Source: Actinomycetes bacterium (GTDB taxonomy: Bacteria > Actinomycetota > Acidimicrobiia > Acidimicrobiales > RAAP-2). Taken from it: 13,117 bases of DNA. Each line of letters begins with the position of its first letter. The first letter of the stretch is position 1. The position numbers and the translations under genes are program-made. The stretch is from positions 1 through 13,117 of the forward strand of contig JAJZMN010000224.1 of assembly GCA_021850345.1 (NCBI GenBank), given 5' to 3'. The notes under the pieces are model-generated. The model did not search any database. It saw only the letters and a list, made by a program, of their open reading frames with translations, and had not been told where the DNA came from. This document shows, in pieces, positions 8,001-13,117 of the stretch.

Positions 8001-8731
8001 TCGTGGGCCTGCGCGTCCTCCGGGCGCGTGTAGTGGCTGTCGTTGGTCGCGAGCAGCGGCGCGCCGAGCCGCCGGGCGATCTCGACGAGCTGCGGGGTGA
8101 CCCGGTGCTGCTCTTCGATGCCGTGGTCCTGGAGCTCGACGAAGAGGTTGTCCTTCCCGAAGATCTCCTGGAGGCGGCCCGCCTTTTGGAGCGCATCGTC
8201 GAAGTTGCCGGCGAGGAGGCTCTGCGCGACGTGACCGCCGAGGCAGCCCGTCGTGGCGATCAGGCCCTCGGCGTGGTCTGCCAAGAGGTCCCAGTCGACC
8301 TTCGGCTTGCGGTAGTAGCCCTCGAGGAACGCGCGGCTCGAGAGCTTGATCAGGTTGGCGTAGCCCGCGTTCGACTCTGCGAGGAGGGTGAGGTGGTACC
8401 AGGCCTTCCTGCCGCCCTCGACATCGCCGCCCGTGTCGTCGACCGTGGTGCCGCGCACGTTGATGCGCTCGTCGCGCCGCTCGTAGGCCATGTACGCCTC
8501 GGTGCCGAGGAGCGGGGTGATGCCCGCCTTCGTGCACGCGGCGTAGAAGGGGAGGATCCCGTACATGTTGCCGTGGTCGGTGATGCCGAGCGCGGGCTGC
8601 CCGTCGGCGACGGCTGCGGCGACGATGTCGTCGATCCGGCTCGCGCCGTCGAGGATCGAGAACTCGGTGTGGACGTGGCAGTGCGCGAACGACCGTGTGG
8701 GATCTCCGCGCGCGCCGCTGCTCTCACTCAC
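5084..8731 (-). CDS. dnaE: DNA polymerase III subunit alpha, DnaE1 type
   Basis: The replicative polymerase catalytic subunit, 1215 residues, the length of actinobacterial DnaE1 rather than the shorter mutagenic DnaE2/ImuC. Order: a PHP domain with metal-binding His motifs (HCHVHTEFS at 17-25, then ITDHGNM); the palm with GPGRGSAAG (about 383) and PDIDMDFD (423-430), where D424 and D426 match the first two catalytic aspartates; KMDFLGLRNL with D599 as the third; then YRPGPM, IYQEKLM (about 719) and HAFGYGFVAYQTAYLKANYP (about 795) in the fingers; a helix-hairpin-helix region; an OB fold (about 1030-1110, MRVFAGVITGL to IEVTVFP); and a C-terminal domain ending GRFN. All catalytic acids are intact. 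The start is GTG 8731, preceded by AAGGAGAGGA at a spacing of about 9; a longer in-frame ATG at 8824 lacks such a site. The PLP-enzyme gene ends 89 bp upstream on the same strand. Confidence 0.96.
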   Translation of the reverse strand: MSESSGARGDPTRSFAHCHVHTEFSILDGASRIDDIVAAAVADGQPALGITDHGNMYGILPFYAACTKAGITPLLGTEAYMAYERRDERINVRGTTVDDTGGDVEGGRKAWYHLTLLAESNAGYANLIKLSSRAFLEGYYRKPKVDWDLLADHAEGLIATTGCLGGHVAQSLLAGNFDDALQKAGRLQEIFGKDNLFVELQDHGIEEQHRVTPQLVEIARRLGAPLLATNDSHYTRPEDAQAHDALLCVQTKATIDQPGRFQFKGSGHYLKSAAEMRSLFGELPEACDNTLLIARRADVRIELGTPKLPDFPLPPEFASAGEYLTHLTFDGAKKRWGEPLPDVVTERLGYELEVIDDMGFSAYFLIVWDLIRHAKEHGIRVGPGRGSAAGCAVAYCLRITELDPIRYDLLFERFLNPSRLSMPDIDMDFDSRFRDEMIRYAAERYGRDHVAQIITFGTIKARASVRDAARVLGYPYAVGDRIAKAMPPLVMGRDTPLWACVAEEPPAGYEDGWKVAAELRQMVAEDPDVARVATVAKGLEGLRRQDGIHAAAVVITKDPLTEYLPVQRKPDPGGTPEDAPIVTQYEMHGVEDLGLLKMDFLGLRNLDVISDTIELIRKTRGIHLDVDHVPLDDEPTYELLRRGDSVGVFQLEGAAMRTLMRSLAPTCFEDVAALVALYRPGPMAANMHFDYADRKNGRKKVEYLHPDAEPVLSDTFGLMIYQEKLMRVAQQFAGYSLAEADNLRKACGKKVREIMRKERVRFVESVERNGYTRELGEQWFDIIEPFADYAFPKAHAFGYGFVAYQTAYLKANYPTEYLAALLTSVRENLDRAGVYLAECRALGITVSVPDVNRSAADFTPVVGESGDKGAILFGLAAVRNVGTSVADAIVAEREARGPFADFVDFCERVPITCLNKQPMDALIRAGAFDSLGHTRKGLLHVHELIAGQIIARRREREQGVLSLFGDADGLAPAFDQPLEIPDVEFDKKERLAHEKEMLGLYVSDHPLLGLEAALRRRADASLAEITELPEGTMRVFAGVITGLQVKWTKRGEQMAVFTLEDLESAIEVTVFPKTMAQYAAVIADDSVVTVKARVDRRDDAAKLIAWDISVFGGGPASASEPLRIRLPMGSMSTSVLDSLKEVLAAHHGDVPVHLYLGGPGAKGFRLPPEYCVDTSNGVVAALRVSVPGVEILAEAPAALADDALGAAPAAPGRFN

Positions 8732-8788
8732 GAGTTGTTGTCCTCTCCTTGGTGCGACGGTCCATCCTGCCAGCCCGCGGGAGGCTGT

Positions 8789-8805
8789 GCCCGGCAAGTC
8801 CGGGC
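8789..8805. terminator. Short GC hairpin between the PLP enzyme and dnaE1
   Basis: GCCCGG (8789-8794) and CCGGGC (8800-8805) pair around a 5-base loop in the 89-bp gap. There is no T tract. It may attenuate read-through into dnaE1, or may reflect GC-rich chance pairing. Confidence 0.3.
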
Positions 8806-8820
8806 CCCTGACCTGGGCTT

Positions 8821-9918
8821 TCATCGGTTGGCCCCGGCGGCGGCGACCTCCCACCGCTCGACTACCTCCCCACCTGCGACGGCGTGGAGCTGCCGCGCGA
8901 GGTTGACCGCGGTGCAGACGTGGTTCGGCACGACGGCGACCCGTTCCCCCAAGCGCAGCGGGGGGTGGCCGGCGGCGAGTGTGGCCGTCTGGTCGACCAC
9001 GGCGTGGTGTTCCCAGAGCCCCGTCACCCGTGCCGCGGGCCGTCCGGGCAGAAGACCGTGGCCCGGCGCCCAGGCCGGGCGGTCGGGCCCCAGGACCTTG
9101 GAACCGGCGTCGAGCACCGCCCGTGCCGGTGCCGGCGTGCTCACCACCGTCGCCAGCGCGGCGAGGGCGACGTCGTCGGGCGCGCAGGTGCCGAGGGCGA
9201 CCTGCTGCGCGTCGTTGAAGACGTAGACGCCCGGACGGAGCTCGCTCACGCCCGCACCGGGCGGCCCGGCAGCGGTGGGCGTGCTGCCGCCGCTCCTCAC
9301 CGGGCAGGGCAGTCCAGCGGCTTCCAGCACCGACGCCGCCTCGGCCAGCGCCCGTGCCTCGTCGGCGCGTGCGGCGTTGGCCATGCCTGGCGCGTAGCTG
9401 TGGCCCGGGAACGTGAACACGCCGCCGAGCTCCAGGCCGACCCTGCCGACCGCCGCGGCAACGGTGACCGCGTCGGCGCCGGCAACGCCGGTGCGGCGGA
9501 GGCCGCAGTCGACCTCGACGAGCACCCGGAGCCCGGCGGAGCGCCCCACCGCGCGGCCGAGGAGCTCCACCGCCTCGACGGAGTCCGCCCCGACCGAGAG
9601 CCGCACCTGCTCGGAGAGGGCGGCCACGCGGTGGGCGATGTCGTCGTCGGCCCACAAGGGGTAGGCGACGAAGAGGTCATCCGCGCCGTGGTCGGCGAAG
9701 ACCTCCGCCTCCCCCAACGTCGCCACCGTGAGGCCGATCGCCCCCGCCGCCAGCTGGCGTGCGCCCAGGGACGGGCACTTGTGGGTCTTCGCATGGGGGC
9801 GAAGGGCGACCGCTGCCTCTGCGGCGCGCCGGGCCATCGCCTCGACGTTCCGGTCGCAGCGCTCGAGGTCCACGACGAGGGCGGGGGTGGGGACCGGCGC
9901 CGCGAAGCGTGTCGTCAC
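8821..9918 (-). CDS. Fold-type III PLP enzyme, D-serine dehydratase / D-threonine aldolase family
   Basis: A 365-residue enzyme with an alanine-racemase-like TIM barrel followed by a beta domain. It acts on D-amino or D-hydroxyamino acids. Near the N-terminus it has PTPALVVDLERCDRN, then RPHAKTHKCP, where K44 is the expected PLP-linking lysine. VEVDCGLRRTGV and GVFTFPGHSYAPG are family barrel motifs, and SGGSTPT is the phosphate-binding segment. Near the C-terminus VPNHVCTAVNLA gives H333 and C335, the His-x-Cys pair that binds zinc in eukaryotic-type D-serine dehydratase; some D-threonine aldolases have Asp at the second position. This favours a metal-dependent dehydratase or aldolase over a racemase. 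The GTG at 9918 puts the conserved N-terminus in register; no Shine-Dalgarno is visible, and in-frame upstream codons back to 10071 look noncoding. It lies upstream of dnaE1 on the same strand and diverges from the membrane-protein pair. Confidence 0.85.
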   Translation of the reverse strand: MTTRFAAPVPTPALVVDLERCDRNVEAMARRAAEAAVALRPHAKTHKCPSLGARQLAAGAIGLTVATLGEAEVFADHGADDLFVAYPLWADDDIAHRVAALSEQVRLSVGADSVEAVELLGRAVGRSAGLRVLVEVDCGLRRTGVAGADAVTVAAAVGRVGLELGGVFTFPGHSYAPGMANAARADEARALAEAASVLEAAGLPCPVRSGGSTPTAAGPPGAGVSELRPGVYVFNDAQQVALGTCAPDDVALAALATVVSTPAPARAVLDAGSKVLGPDRPAWAPGHGLLPGRPAARVTGLWEHHAVVDQTATLAAGHPPLRLGERVAVVPNHVCTAVNLARQLHAVAGGEVVERWEVAAAGANR

Positions 9919-10024
9919 GTCGATGTCGTAGCACGGCGCTGCGCCACCGGCGACGGCCGGGCGGGAGCTGCAAGCGCCCTGCGGAATTCCACGCGCCGGC
10001 CGGTTGCCACCATCCCAACGGGGG

Positions 10025-10030
10025 TAGGGC
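10025..10030 (+). promoter_or_regulatory. Possible promoter of the membrane-protein pair
   Basis: TAGGGC ends 8 bp before the GTG at 10039, the same spacing as the box before the nuclease gene, which suggests a leaderless transcript. TTGCCA at 10004-10009 is a fair -35 but lies only 15 bp away. This 120-bp divergent region must also carry the promoter of the PLP enzyme, for which I see only a weak TACGAC 6 bp before its GTG. Confidence 0.35.
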
Positions 10031-10038
10031 GCCCCACG

Positions 10039-10386
10039 GTGACCCGTGACGCCATCACGACGCTCGTCCAAGCGCTCGCGGGAGGACTCCTCGTAGTGGC
10101 CTTCGCCCTGCTCGGCCGTGCCCTCGAGCCCAAGCGGCTCGCGGGCGTCTTCTCCGCGGCCCCCTCGATCGCGATCGCGGGGCTGGTGGTGACGGTCCTC
10201 GCGCTGGGCGACGGGCCGGCCTCGCGGGCCGCGCGCGGGATGCTCTTCGGCGCGGCCGGCTTCGTCGCGTTCTCGCTGCTGGTACGGCCGCTCATCGTCC
10301 GCGTGGGCGCCGTGGCGGCGTCGGTGGTGGGGTGCGGCGCCTGGGTGCTGGTCGCCGTCGGGGGCTACCTGCTCGCCTTCCGGTGA
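10039..10386 (+). CDS. Small four-helix membrane protein, DUF3147-like
   Basis: A 115-residue protein that is almost entirely hydrophobic, with about four membrane segments (roughly residues 6-27, 36-57, 67-88 and 92-114). The pattern GGLLVVAFALLGRALEPKRL followed by AGVFSAAPSIAIAGL (35-49) is typical of DUF3147 proteins; their function is not established. Its TGA overlaps the GTG of the next gene within the bases GTGA, so the two are translationally coupled. The next protein carries a related motif in its first half, so the two probably arose by duplication and may form one complex. The GTG start is chosen because it begins just before the first helix. Confidence 0.72.
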   Translation: MTRDAITTLVQALAGGLLVVAFALLGRALEPKRLAGVFSAAPSIAIAGLVVTVLALGDGPASRAARGMLFGAAGFVAFSLLVRPLIVRVGAVAASVVGCGAWVLVAVGGYLLAFR

Positions 10387-10850
10387 GCCTGCTCGACCGG
10401 GAGGGCTTCGAGCCGGTGGTCGGGCTCACGCTCGGAGACATCCGACGCATCCCGCTTCGGGACCTCGCGATCCGCTTCGCCTTCGGCGTGGGCATCTCCA
10501 CGGTGGCGTCGCTGATCGCGCTCTTCGTCGGAGTGCGCGCGGGCGGGCTGATGCTCGCCTTCCCCGCCATCCTCCCCGCGACCCTCACGCTCCTCGTGCA
10601 AGAGGAGTCCGAACGGAAGGCCGCGGACAACGACCTCGGCTCGGTGCTCGGTGCGCTGGGCCTCGCGGCGTTCGCAGCGACCGCGTGGTGGCTGCTTCCG
10701 AGAGACGGGGCGCCGATCGGCCTCGCGGCGGCCGGGCTCGCTTGGCTCGGGACGTCGACCGGCTGCTACTTCGCGGTTCGGGGGATCGCCGCACTGCGGT
10801 GGCGGCGGGATCAGCGCTCGAGCTCTGCCCAGACGAGCTTCCCGTCGTAG
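10383..10850 (+). CDS. Small membrane protein paralogous to its neighbour, DUF3147-like
   Basis: A 155-residue protein with a soluble N-terminus (about 25 residues, MSLLDREGFEPVVGLTLGDI) and about four hydrophobic segments (roughly 28-50, 53-72, 87-105 and 111-133). The motif GGLMLAFPAILPATLTLL (54-71) corresponds to the FSAAPSIAIAGL motif of the preceding protein. An acidic/basic loop (QEESERKAADND) follows. The start GTG overlaps the upstream stop, which fixes it. The last 15 or so residues are Ser/Arg-rich and probably unstructured. Function is unknown; a two-component transporter or channel is a guess from the architecture. Confidence 0.7.
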   Translation: MSLLDREGFEPVVGLTLGDIRRIPLRDLAIRFAFGVGISTVASLIALFVGVRAGGLMLAFPAILPATLTLLVQEESERKAADNDLGSVLGALGLAAFAATAWWLLPRDGAPIGLAAAGLAWLGTSTGCYFAVRGIAALRWRRDQRSSSAQTSFPS

Positions 10851-10915
10851 CGCGGCGCGGCACCGGTGGCTCCGCTCGCCATGTCGGCTCGACCTTCGCG
10901 GAAACGCTGACACAT
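10811..10915 (-). CDS. Putative 34-residue small protein
   Basis: The minus strand holds a short frame that starts 24 bp after the zinc-finger gene stops and ends in the protein-like stretch APRYDGKLVWAELER. A second ATG at 10882, preceded by GAAGGTCGAG, would give 23 residues. Its 3' end overlaps the 3' end of the membrane-protein gene by 40 bp on the opposite strand. No family is recognised, and the frame may be chance. Confidence 0.22.
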   Translation of the reverse strand: MCQRFREGRADMASGATGAAPRYDGKLVWAELER

Positions 10916-10939
10916 GATCTTGCGCCCGGACATTGCCAG

Positions 10940-11371
10940 TCACCGCGGCTCGGCAAACATGGATCCGTTCCCCGAACCGGGGCCCGACCCCGCACGTCCG
11001 GGGCTTCGGTGCGGTGCGGGTCGGGGGGCGCTCCTAAGGGCGGCGCAGCGGGCGCAGACGGCTACCCCGGGCAGGGCCTGGAGCCGCTCGAAGGGGATCT
11101 CCCCGCCGCAGGCGCTGCACCGCCCATAGCTCCCCTCACGCACGCGCACGAGGGCGGCGTCGAGGCGGGCGAGGGCGGCCCGCGCGACGGAGAGCAGCGC
11201 CGTCACCCGGGCCCGCTCGAACCCGACGGTCGAGCCCTCCGCGTCGTGCTCGTCGTCGGGGCCCGCATCCGTCGACTCCCCGATGGCCGCGAGCTCTTGC
11301 TCGAGGTCCTCGACGACTCTTGCGGCGTCGACCCGGGCCGCCGCGAGCTCCTCGTCGTGGGGCACTGCCAC
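10940..11371 (-). CDS. DksA/TraR-type C4 zinc-finger protein
   Basis: A 143-residue regulator-like protein. It has two Ala/Leu/Glu-rich helices (about 7-32 and 50-78) forming a coiled-coil hairpin whose tip carries D40-x-x-D43, reminiscent of the acidic DksA tip. The zinc finger (83-112) has C85 and C88 (RCSACGG), EIPFERLQALPG, and C106 and C109 (CARCA), typical of the family. A Pro/Arg/Gly/Ser-rich tail of about 34 residues follows. DksA-type proteins bind RNA polymerase through its secondary channel and modulate initiation; actinobacterial members are poorly studied. The GTG at 11371 is chosen because GAGGA lies about 9 bases before it; a GTG six codons upstream is the alternative. It is divergent from the M24 gene. 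Confidence 0.85.
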   Translation of the reverse strand: MAVPHDEELAAARVDAARVVEDLEQELAAIGESTDAGPDDEHDAEGSTVGFERARVTALLSVARAALARLDAALVRVREGSYGRCSACGGEIPFERLQALPGVAVCARCAALRSAPRPAPHRSPGRAGSGPGSGNGSMFAEPR

Positions 11372-11462
11372 GAGAGGAGATCCTCGCACGGCGAGTGGGA
11401 GGTCACGCCGGACGCGACGGAGGTCGCAGACCCAGGCGGGATCGGCCCCACCCGTCCCCCGC

Positions 11463-11468
11463 TAGCGT
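11463..11468 (+). promoter_or_regulatory. Possible -10 box of the M24 gene
   Basis: TAGCGT fits TANNNT, 31 bp before ATG 11500. GAAGGAGGGAG at 11483-11493 is a strong ribosome binding site about 6 bases from that ATG and fixes the start. No -35 box is evident. Confidence 0.4.
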
Positions 11469-11499
11469 CAGCACCGAGGAGCGAAGGAGGGAGACGAGC

Positions 11500-12795
11500 A
11501 TGGCAAGCAGCGTGGAGAGCACAGCGTCCGTGGAACCCGTCGTGTCGTTCAACGACATGGGGCAGAACATCCACCAGTACGGGTCGGCCGCCGTCGACTT
11601 CGAGCAGCGGGTGACATTCCCCCGCCTTCGTGCCTACCGCCTGGCGCGTACGAAGGCGGCCCTGCAGCGCTCCGAGCTCGGCGCACTCCTGTGCTTCGAC
11701 GTGAACAACGTCCGCTACATCACCTCGACGGCGATCGGCGAGTGGAGCCGCGACAAGTTCGTCCGCTACACGCTGCTCGCGCGAGACGGTGAGCCGTACA
11801 TCTGGGACTTCGGCTCCGCGGCCGTCCACCACCGTCTTTACGCGCCGTGGATCGACCCGGAGAAGTCGATGGGCGCGTTCACCTCGCTGCGCGGTGCGGT
11901 CGCGCCCGAGGCAAGGATCATCGAGCGGCTCGTCTCCGAGATCAAGGACCTGCTGCGCGACGCCGGGGTCACAGGAGCGCCCGTCGGCGTCGACACCTCG
12001 GACACCGCCCTCTTCCTCGCCCTCCAGGCCGCCGGCATCGACGTGCGCGACGGCCAGCAGGTGATGCTCGACGCCCGCGAGATCAAGTCCACCGACGAGA
12101 TCCTGCTCCTCTCGCATGCCGCGGCGATGGTGGACGGCGCATACCAGGAGGTCGCCGAAGCGCTGAAGCCCGGCGTGCGGGAGAACGAGATCGTGGCCCT
12201 CGTGAACGAGTACCTCTACGCGCACGGCTCCGACGACGTGGAGTCGGTGAACGCCGTGTCCGGCGAGCGGTGCGTCCCCCACCCGCACAACTTCTCCGAC
12301 CGCATCATCCGGCCGGGAGACCTCGCCTTCTTCGACGTCATGCAGGCCTTCAACGGCTACCGGACCTGTTACTACCGGTGCTTCGCCGTGGGGAAGGCGA
12401 CCCAGGCGCAACAGGACGCGTACCGGCGCGCACGTGAATGGATCGACGCGGCCATCGACCTCGTGAAGCCCGGCGTCTCGACCGACGAGATCGCGAGGCA
12501 CTGGCCGACGGCCCAGGAGATCGGTCTTGCGAGCGAGCGGGAGGCGTTCGGGCTGCAGTTCGGCCACGGCCTCGGCCTCGCCCTCCACGAGCGGCCGATC
12601 ATCAGCAGGCTCAACTCGCTCGACGCCCCCGCGGAGATCAAAGAGGGGATGGTCTTCGCCCTCGAGACGTACTGCCCGGCGACGGACGGCTACTCGGGTG
12701 CGCGCATCGAAGAGGAGGTCGTCGTGACCAAGGACGGCCCTCGGGTGATCACGCGCTTTCCCTCCCAGACCCTCTTCGTCACCCACGAGTACTGA
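11500..12795 (+). CDS. M24-family protein (creatinase/aminopeptidase P fold) with an altered metal site
   Basis: A 431-residue protein with a creatinase N-terminal domain (about 30-170) and a pita-bread M24 domain (about 185-425). M24 members include Xaa-Pro peptidases, creatinase and the DMSP lyase DddP. Against aminopeptidase P, the ligand positions are D279 (AFFDVMQ), C290 in TCYYRCF where Asp is expected eleven residues after the first, H356 (FGHGLGLALHERP), E389 (ALETYC) and E404 (RIEEEVV). Catalytic-type H261/H263 and H363 are present. The missing second Asp suggests either one metal ion, a metal-free creatinase-like mechanism or a non-peptidase reaction. The start ATG 11500 has a strong ribosome binding site; the open frame continues upstream to 11320 but overlaps the divergent promoter region. 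A YbjQ-family gene follows 61 bp downstream. The substrate is unknown. Confidence 0.85.
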   Translation: MASSVESTASVEPVVSFNDMGQNIHQYGSAAVDFEQRVTFPRLRAYRLARTKAALQRSELGALLCFDVNNVRYITSTAIGEWSRDKFVRYTLLARDGEPYIWDFGSAAVHHRLYAPWIDPEKSMGAFTSLRGAVAPEARIIERLVSEIKDLLRDAGVTGAPVGVDTSDTALFLALQAAGIDVRDGQQVMLDAREIKSTDEILLLSHAAAMVDGAYQEVAEALKPGVRENEIVALVNEYLYAHGSDDVESVNAVSGERCVPHPHNFSDRIIRPGDLAFFDVMQAFNGYRTCYYRCFAVGKATQAQQDAYRRAREWIDAAIDLVKPGVSTDEIARHWPTAQEIGLASEREAFGLQFGHGLGLALHERPIISRLNSLDAPAEIKEGMVFALETYCPATDGYSGARIEEEVVVTKDGPRVITRFPSQTLFVTHEY

Positions 12796-12809
12796 TCTCG
12801 GCGGGGTCC

Positions 12810-12833
12810 CCGGGTGGGAAGCTGCCCGCCCGG
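12810..12833 (+). terminator. Hairpin after the M24 gene
   Basis: CCGGGTGGG (12810-12818) pairs with CCCGCCCGG (12825-12833) across a 6-base loop, giving 9 bp with one G-U wobble, 15 bp after the M24 stop. There is no T tract, so it may terminate or only stabilise the upstream message. Confidence 0.45.
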
Positions 12834-12856
12834 ACGGGCCCGCAAGAGGAGGCGCC

Positions 12857-13117
12857 ATGCTGGTCAGCACGATGAACGACATTCCCGGGTACGAGATCAC
12901 CGAAGTGCTGGGCGAGGTGTTCGGGCTGACGGTGCGGTCTCGCAACATCGGCTCGCAGATCGGGGCCGGGTTCAAGTCCCTCGTCGGCGGCGAGCTCAAA
13001 GGGATGACGAAGAACCTCGCCTCGAGCCGGGAAGAGGTCATGCAGCGCATGGCCGAGGAAGCGGAGGCGAAGGGTGCCGACGCCGTCGTGGCGTTCCGGT
13101 TCGACACCTCGGACATG
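12857..13117 (+). CDS. YbjQ-family (DUF74) protein, truncated by the window end
   Basis: The first 87 residues of a protein of roughly 105. It begins MLVSTMNDIPGYEITEVLGE, followed by VFGLTVRSRNIGSQIGAGFK and VGGELKGMTKNLASSREEVM, and ends in EAKGADAVVAFRFDTSDM at the window edge. This order (GY.I...G, then a GADAV..FR strand) is the YbjQ/UPF0145 pattern; these proteins form pentamers and their role is unclear, though a heavy-metal-binding annotation is common. The ATG at 12857 follows AGAGGAGG with a spacing of about 5, a strong ribosome binding site. No stop codon occurs before the end, so the 3' end is missing. It may share a transcript with the M24 gene if the hairpin between them is leaky. 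Confidence 0.88.
   Translation, partial: MLVSTMNDIPGYEITEVLGEVFGLTVRSRNIGSQIGAGFKSLVGGELKGMTKNLASSREEVMQRMAEEAEAKGADAVVAFRFDTSDM

Noticed and set aside
6968..9226. A 752-codon open frame on the plus strand
   Set aside because: It lies opposite dnaE1 and the PLP-enzyme gene, both of which carry unmistakable conserved motifs; the frame is a shadow.
8732..9655. Apparent 308-residue N-terminal extension of DnaE
   Set aside because: The frame is open only because it overlaps the PLP-enzyme gene in another frame. It is Arg/Gly-rich and unstructured, and the ribosome binding site points to GTG 8731.
8821..9918. Alanine racemase
   Set aside because: The barrel is shared, but the RPHAKTHK lysine context and the C-terminal His-x-Cys pair fit the D-serine dehydratase / D-threonine aldolase family instead.
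11203..13116. A 637-codon open frame on the minus strand
   Set aside because: It is antisense to the M24 and YbjQ-family genes, both supported by motifs and ribosome binding sites.

Overview
The window is about 13.1 kb of very GC-rich DNA (roughly 70% by eye). It reads as chromosomal sequence from a high-GC Gram-positive bacterium. Evidence for Actinobacteria: an HU protein with a long Lys/Arg/Ala-rich tail of the actinobacterial HupB type, a replicative DnaE1-type DNA polymerase III alpha subunit, GTG starts, and genes that appear to be leaderless or to have only a TANNNT -10 box. An acidimicrobial or thermoleophilic lineage is possible but is only an inference. No tRNA, rRNA, transposase, phage gene or CRISPR array is visible.

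Layout. Positions 40-2475 (+) encode a molybdenum hydroxylase large subunit of the xanthine dehydrogenase / CoxL family. Its active-site loop rules out a true form I CO dehydrogenase. It is followed by a 17-bp tandem repeat (2487-2570) and a membrane-anchored Mrr-type nuclease (2606-3364, +). Next come a putative 38-residue ORF (3509-3625, +) and a degenerate nucleotidyltransferase-fold protein (3630-4220, +) with a low-complexity acidic insert. A perfect 15-bp-stem hairpin that includes the stop codon of this gene separates it from the convergent hup gene (4275-4928, -).

The minus strand then carries dnaE1 (5084-8731) and, upstream of it, a fold-type III PLP enzyme of the D-serine dehydratase / D-threonine aldolase family (8821-9918). 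Divergent from that is a translationally coupled pair of small membrane proteins resembling DUF3147 (10039-10386 and 10383-10850, +). Convergent to these is a DksA/TraR-type zinc-finger protein (10940-11371, -). Divergent again is an M24 (creatinase/aminopeptidase P-fold) protein (11500-12795, +) in which one conserved metal-ligand Asp is replaced by Cys. The window ends inside a YbjQ-family gene (12857 to end, +).

No single multi-gene pathway is apparent. dnaE1 and hup are housekeeping chromosome genes. The hup gene has its own recognisable promoter, so the two need not form an operon. The most unusual parts are the 17-bp tandem repeat in front of the membrane-anchored nuclease, the small ORF plus degenerate nucleotidyltransferase unit, the stop-codon hairpin, the repeat-expanded HU tail and the Asp-to-Cys change in the M24 protein. 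No gene-free stretch exceeds about 160 bases.
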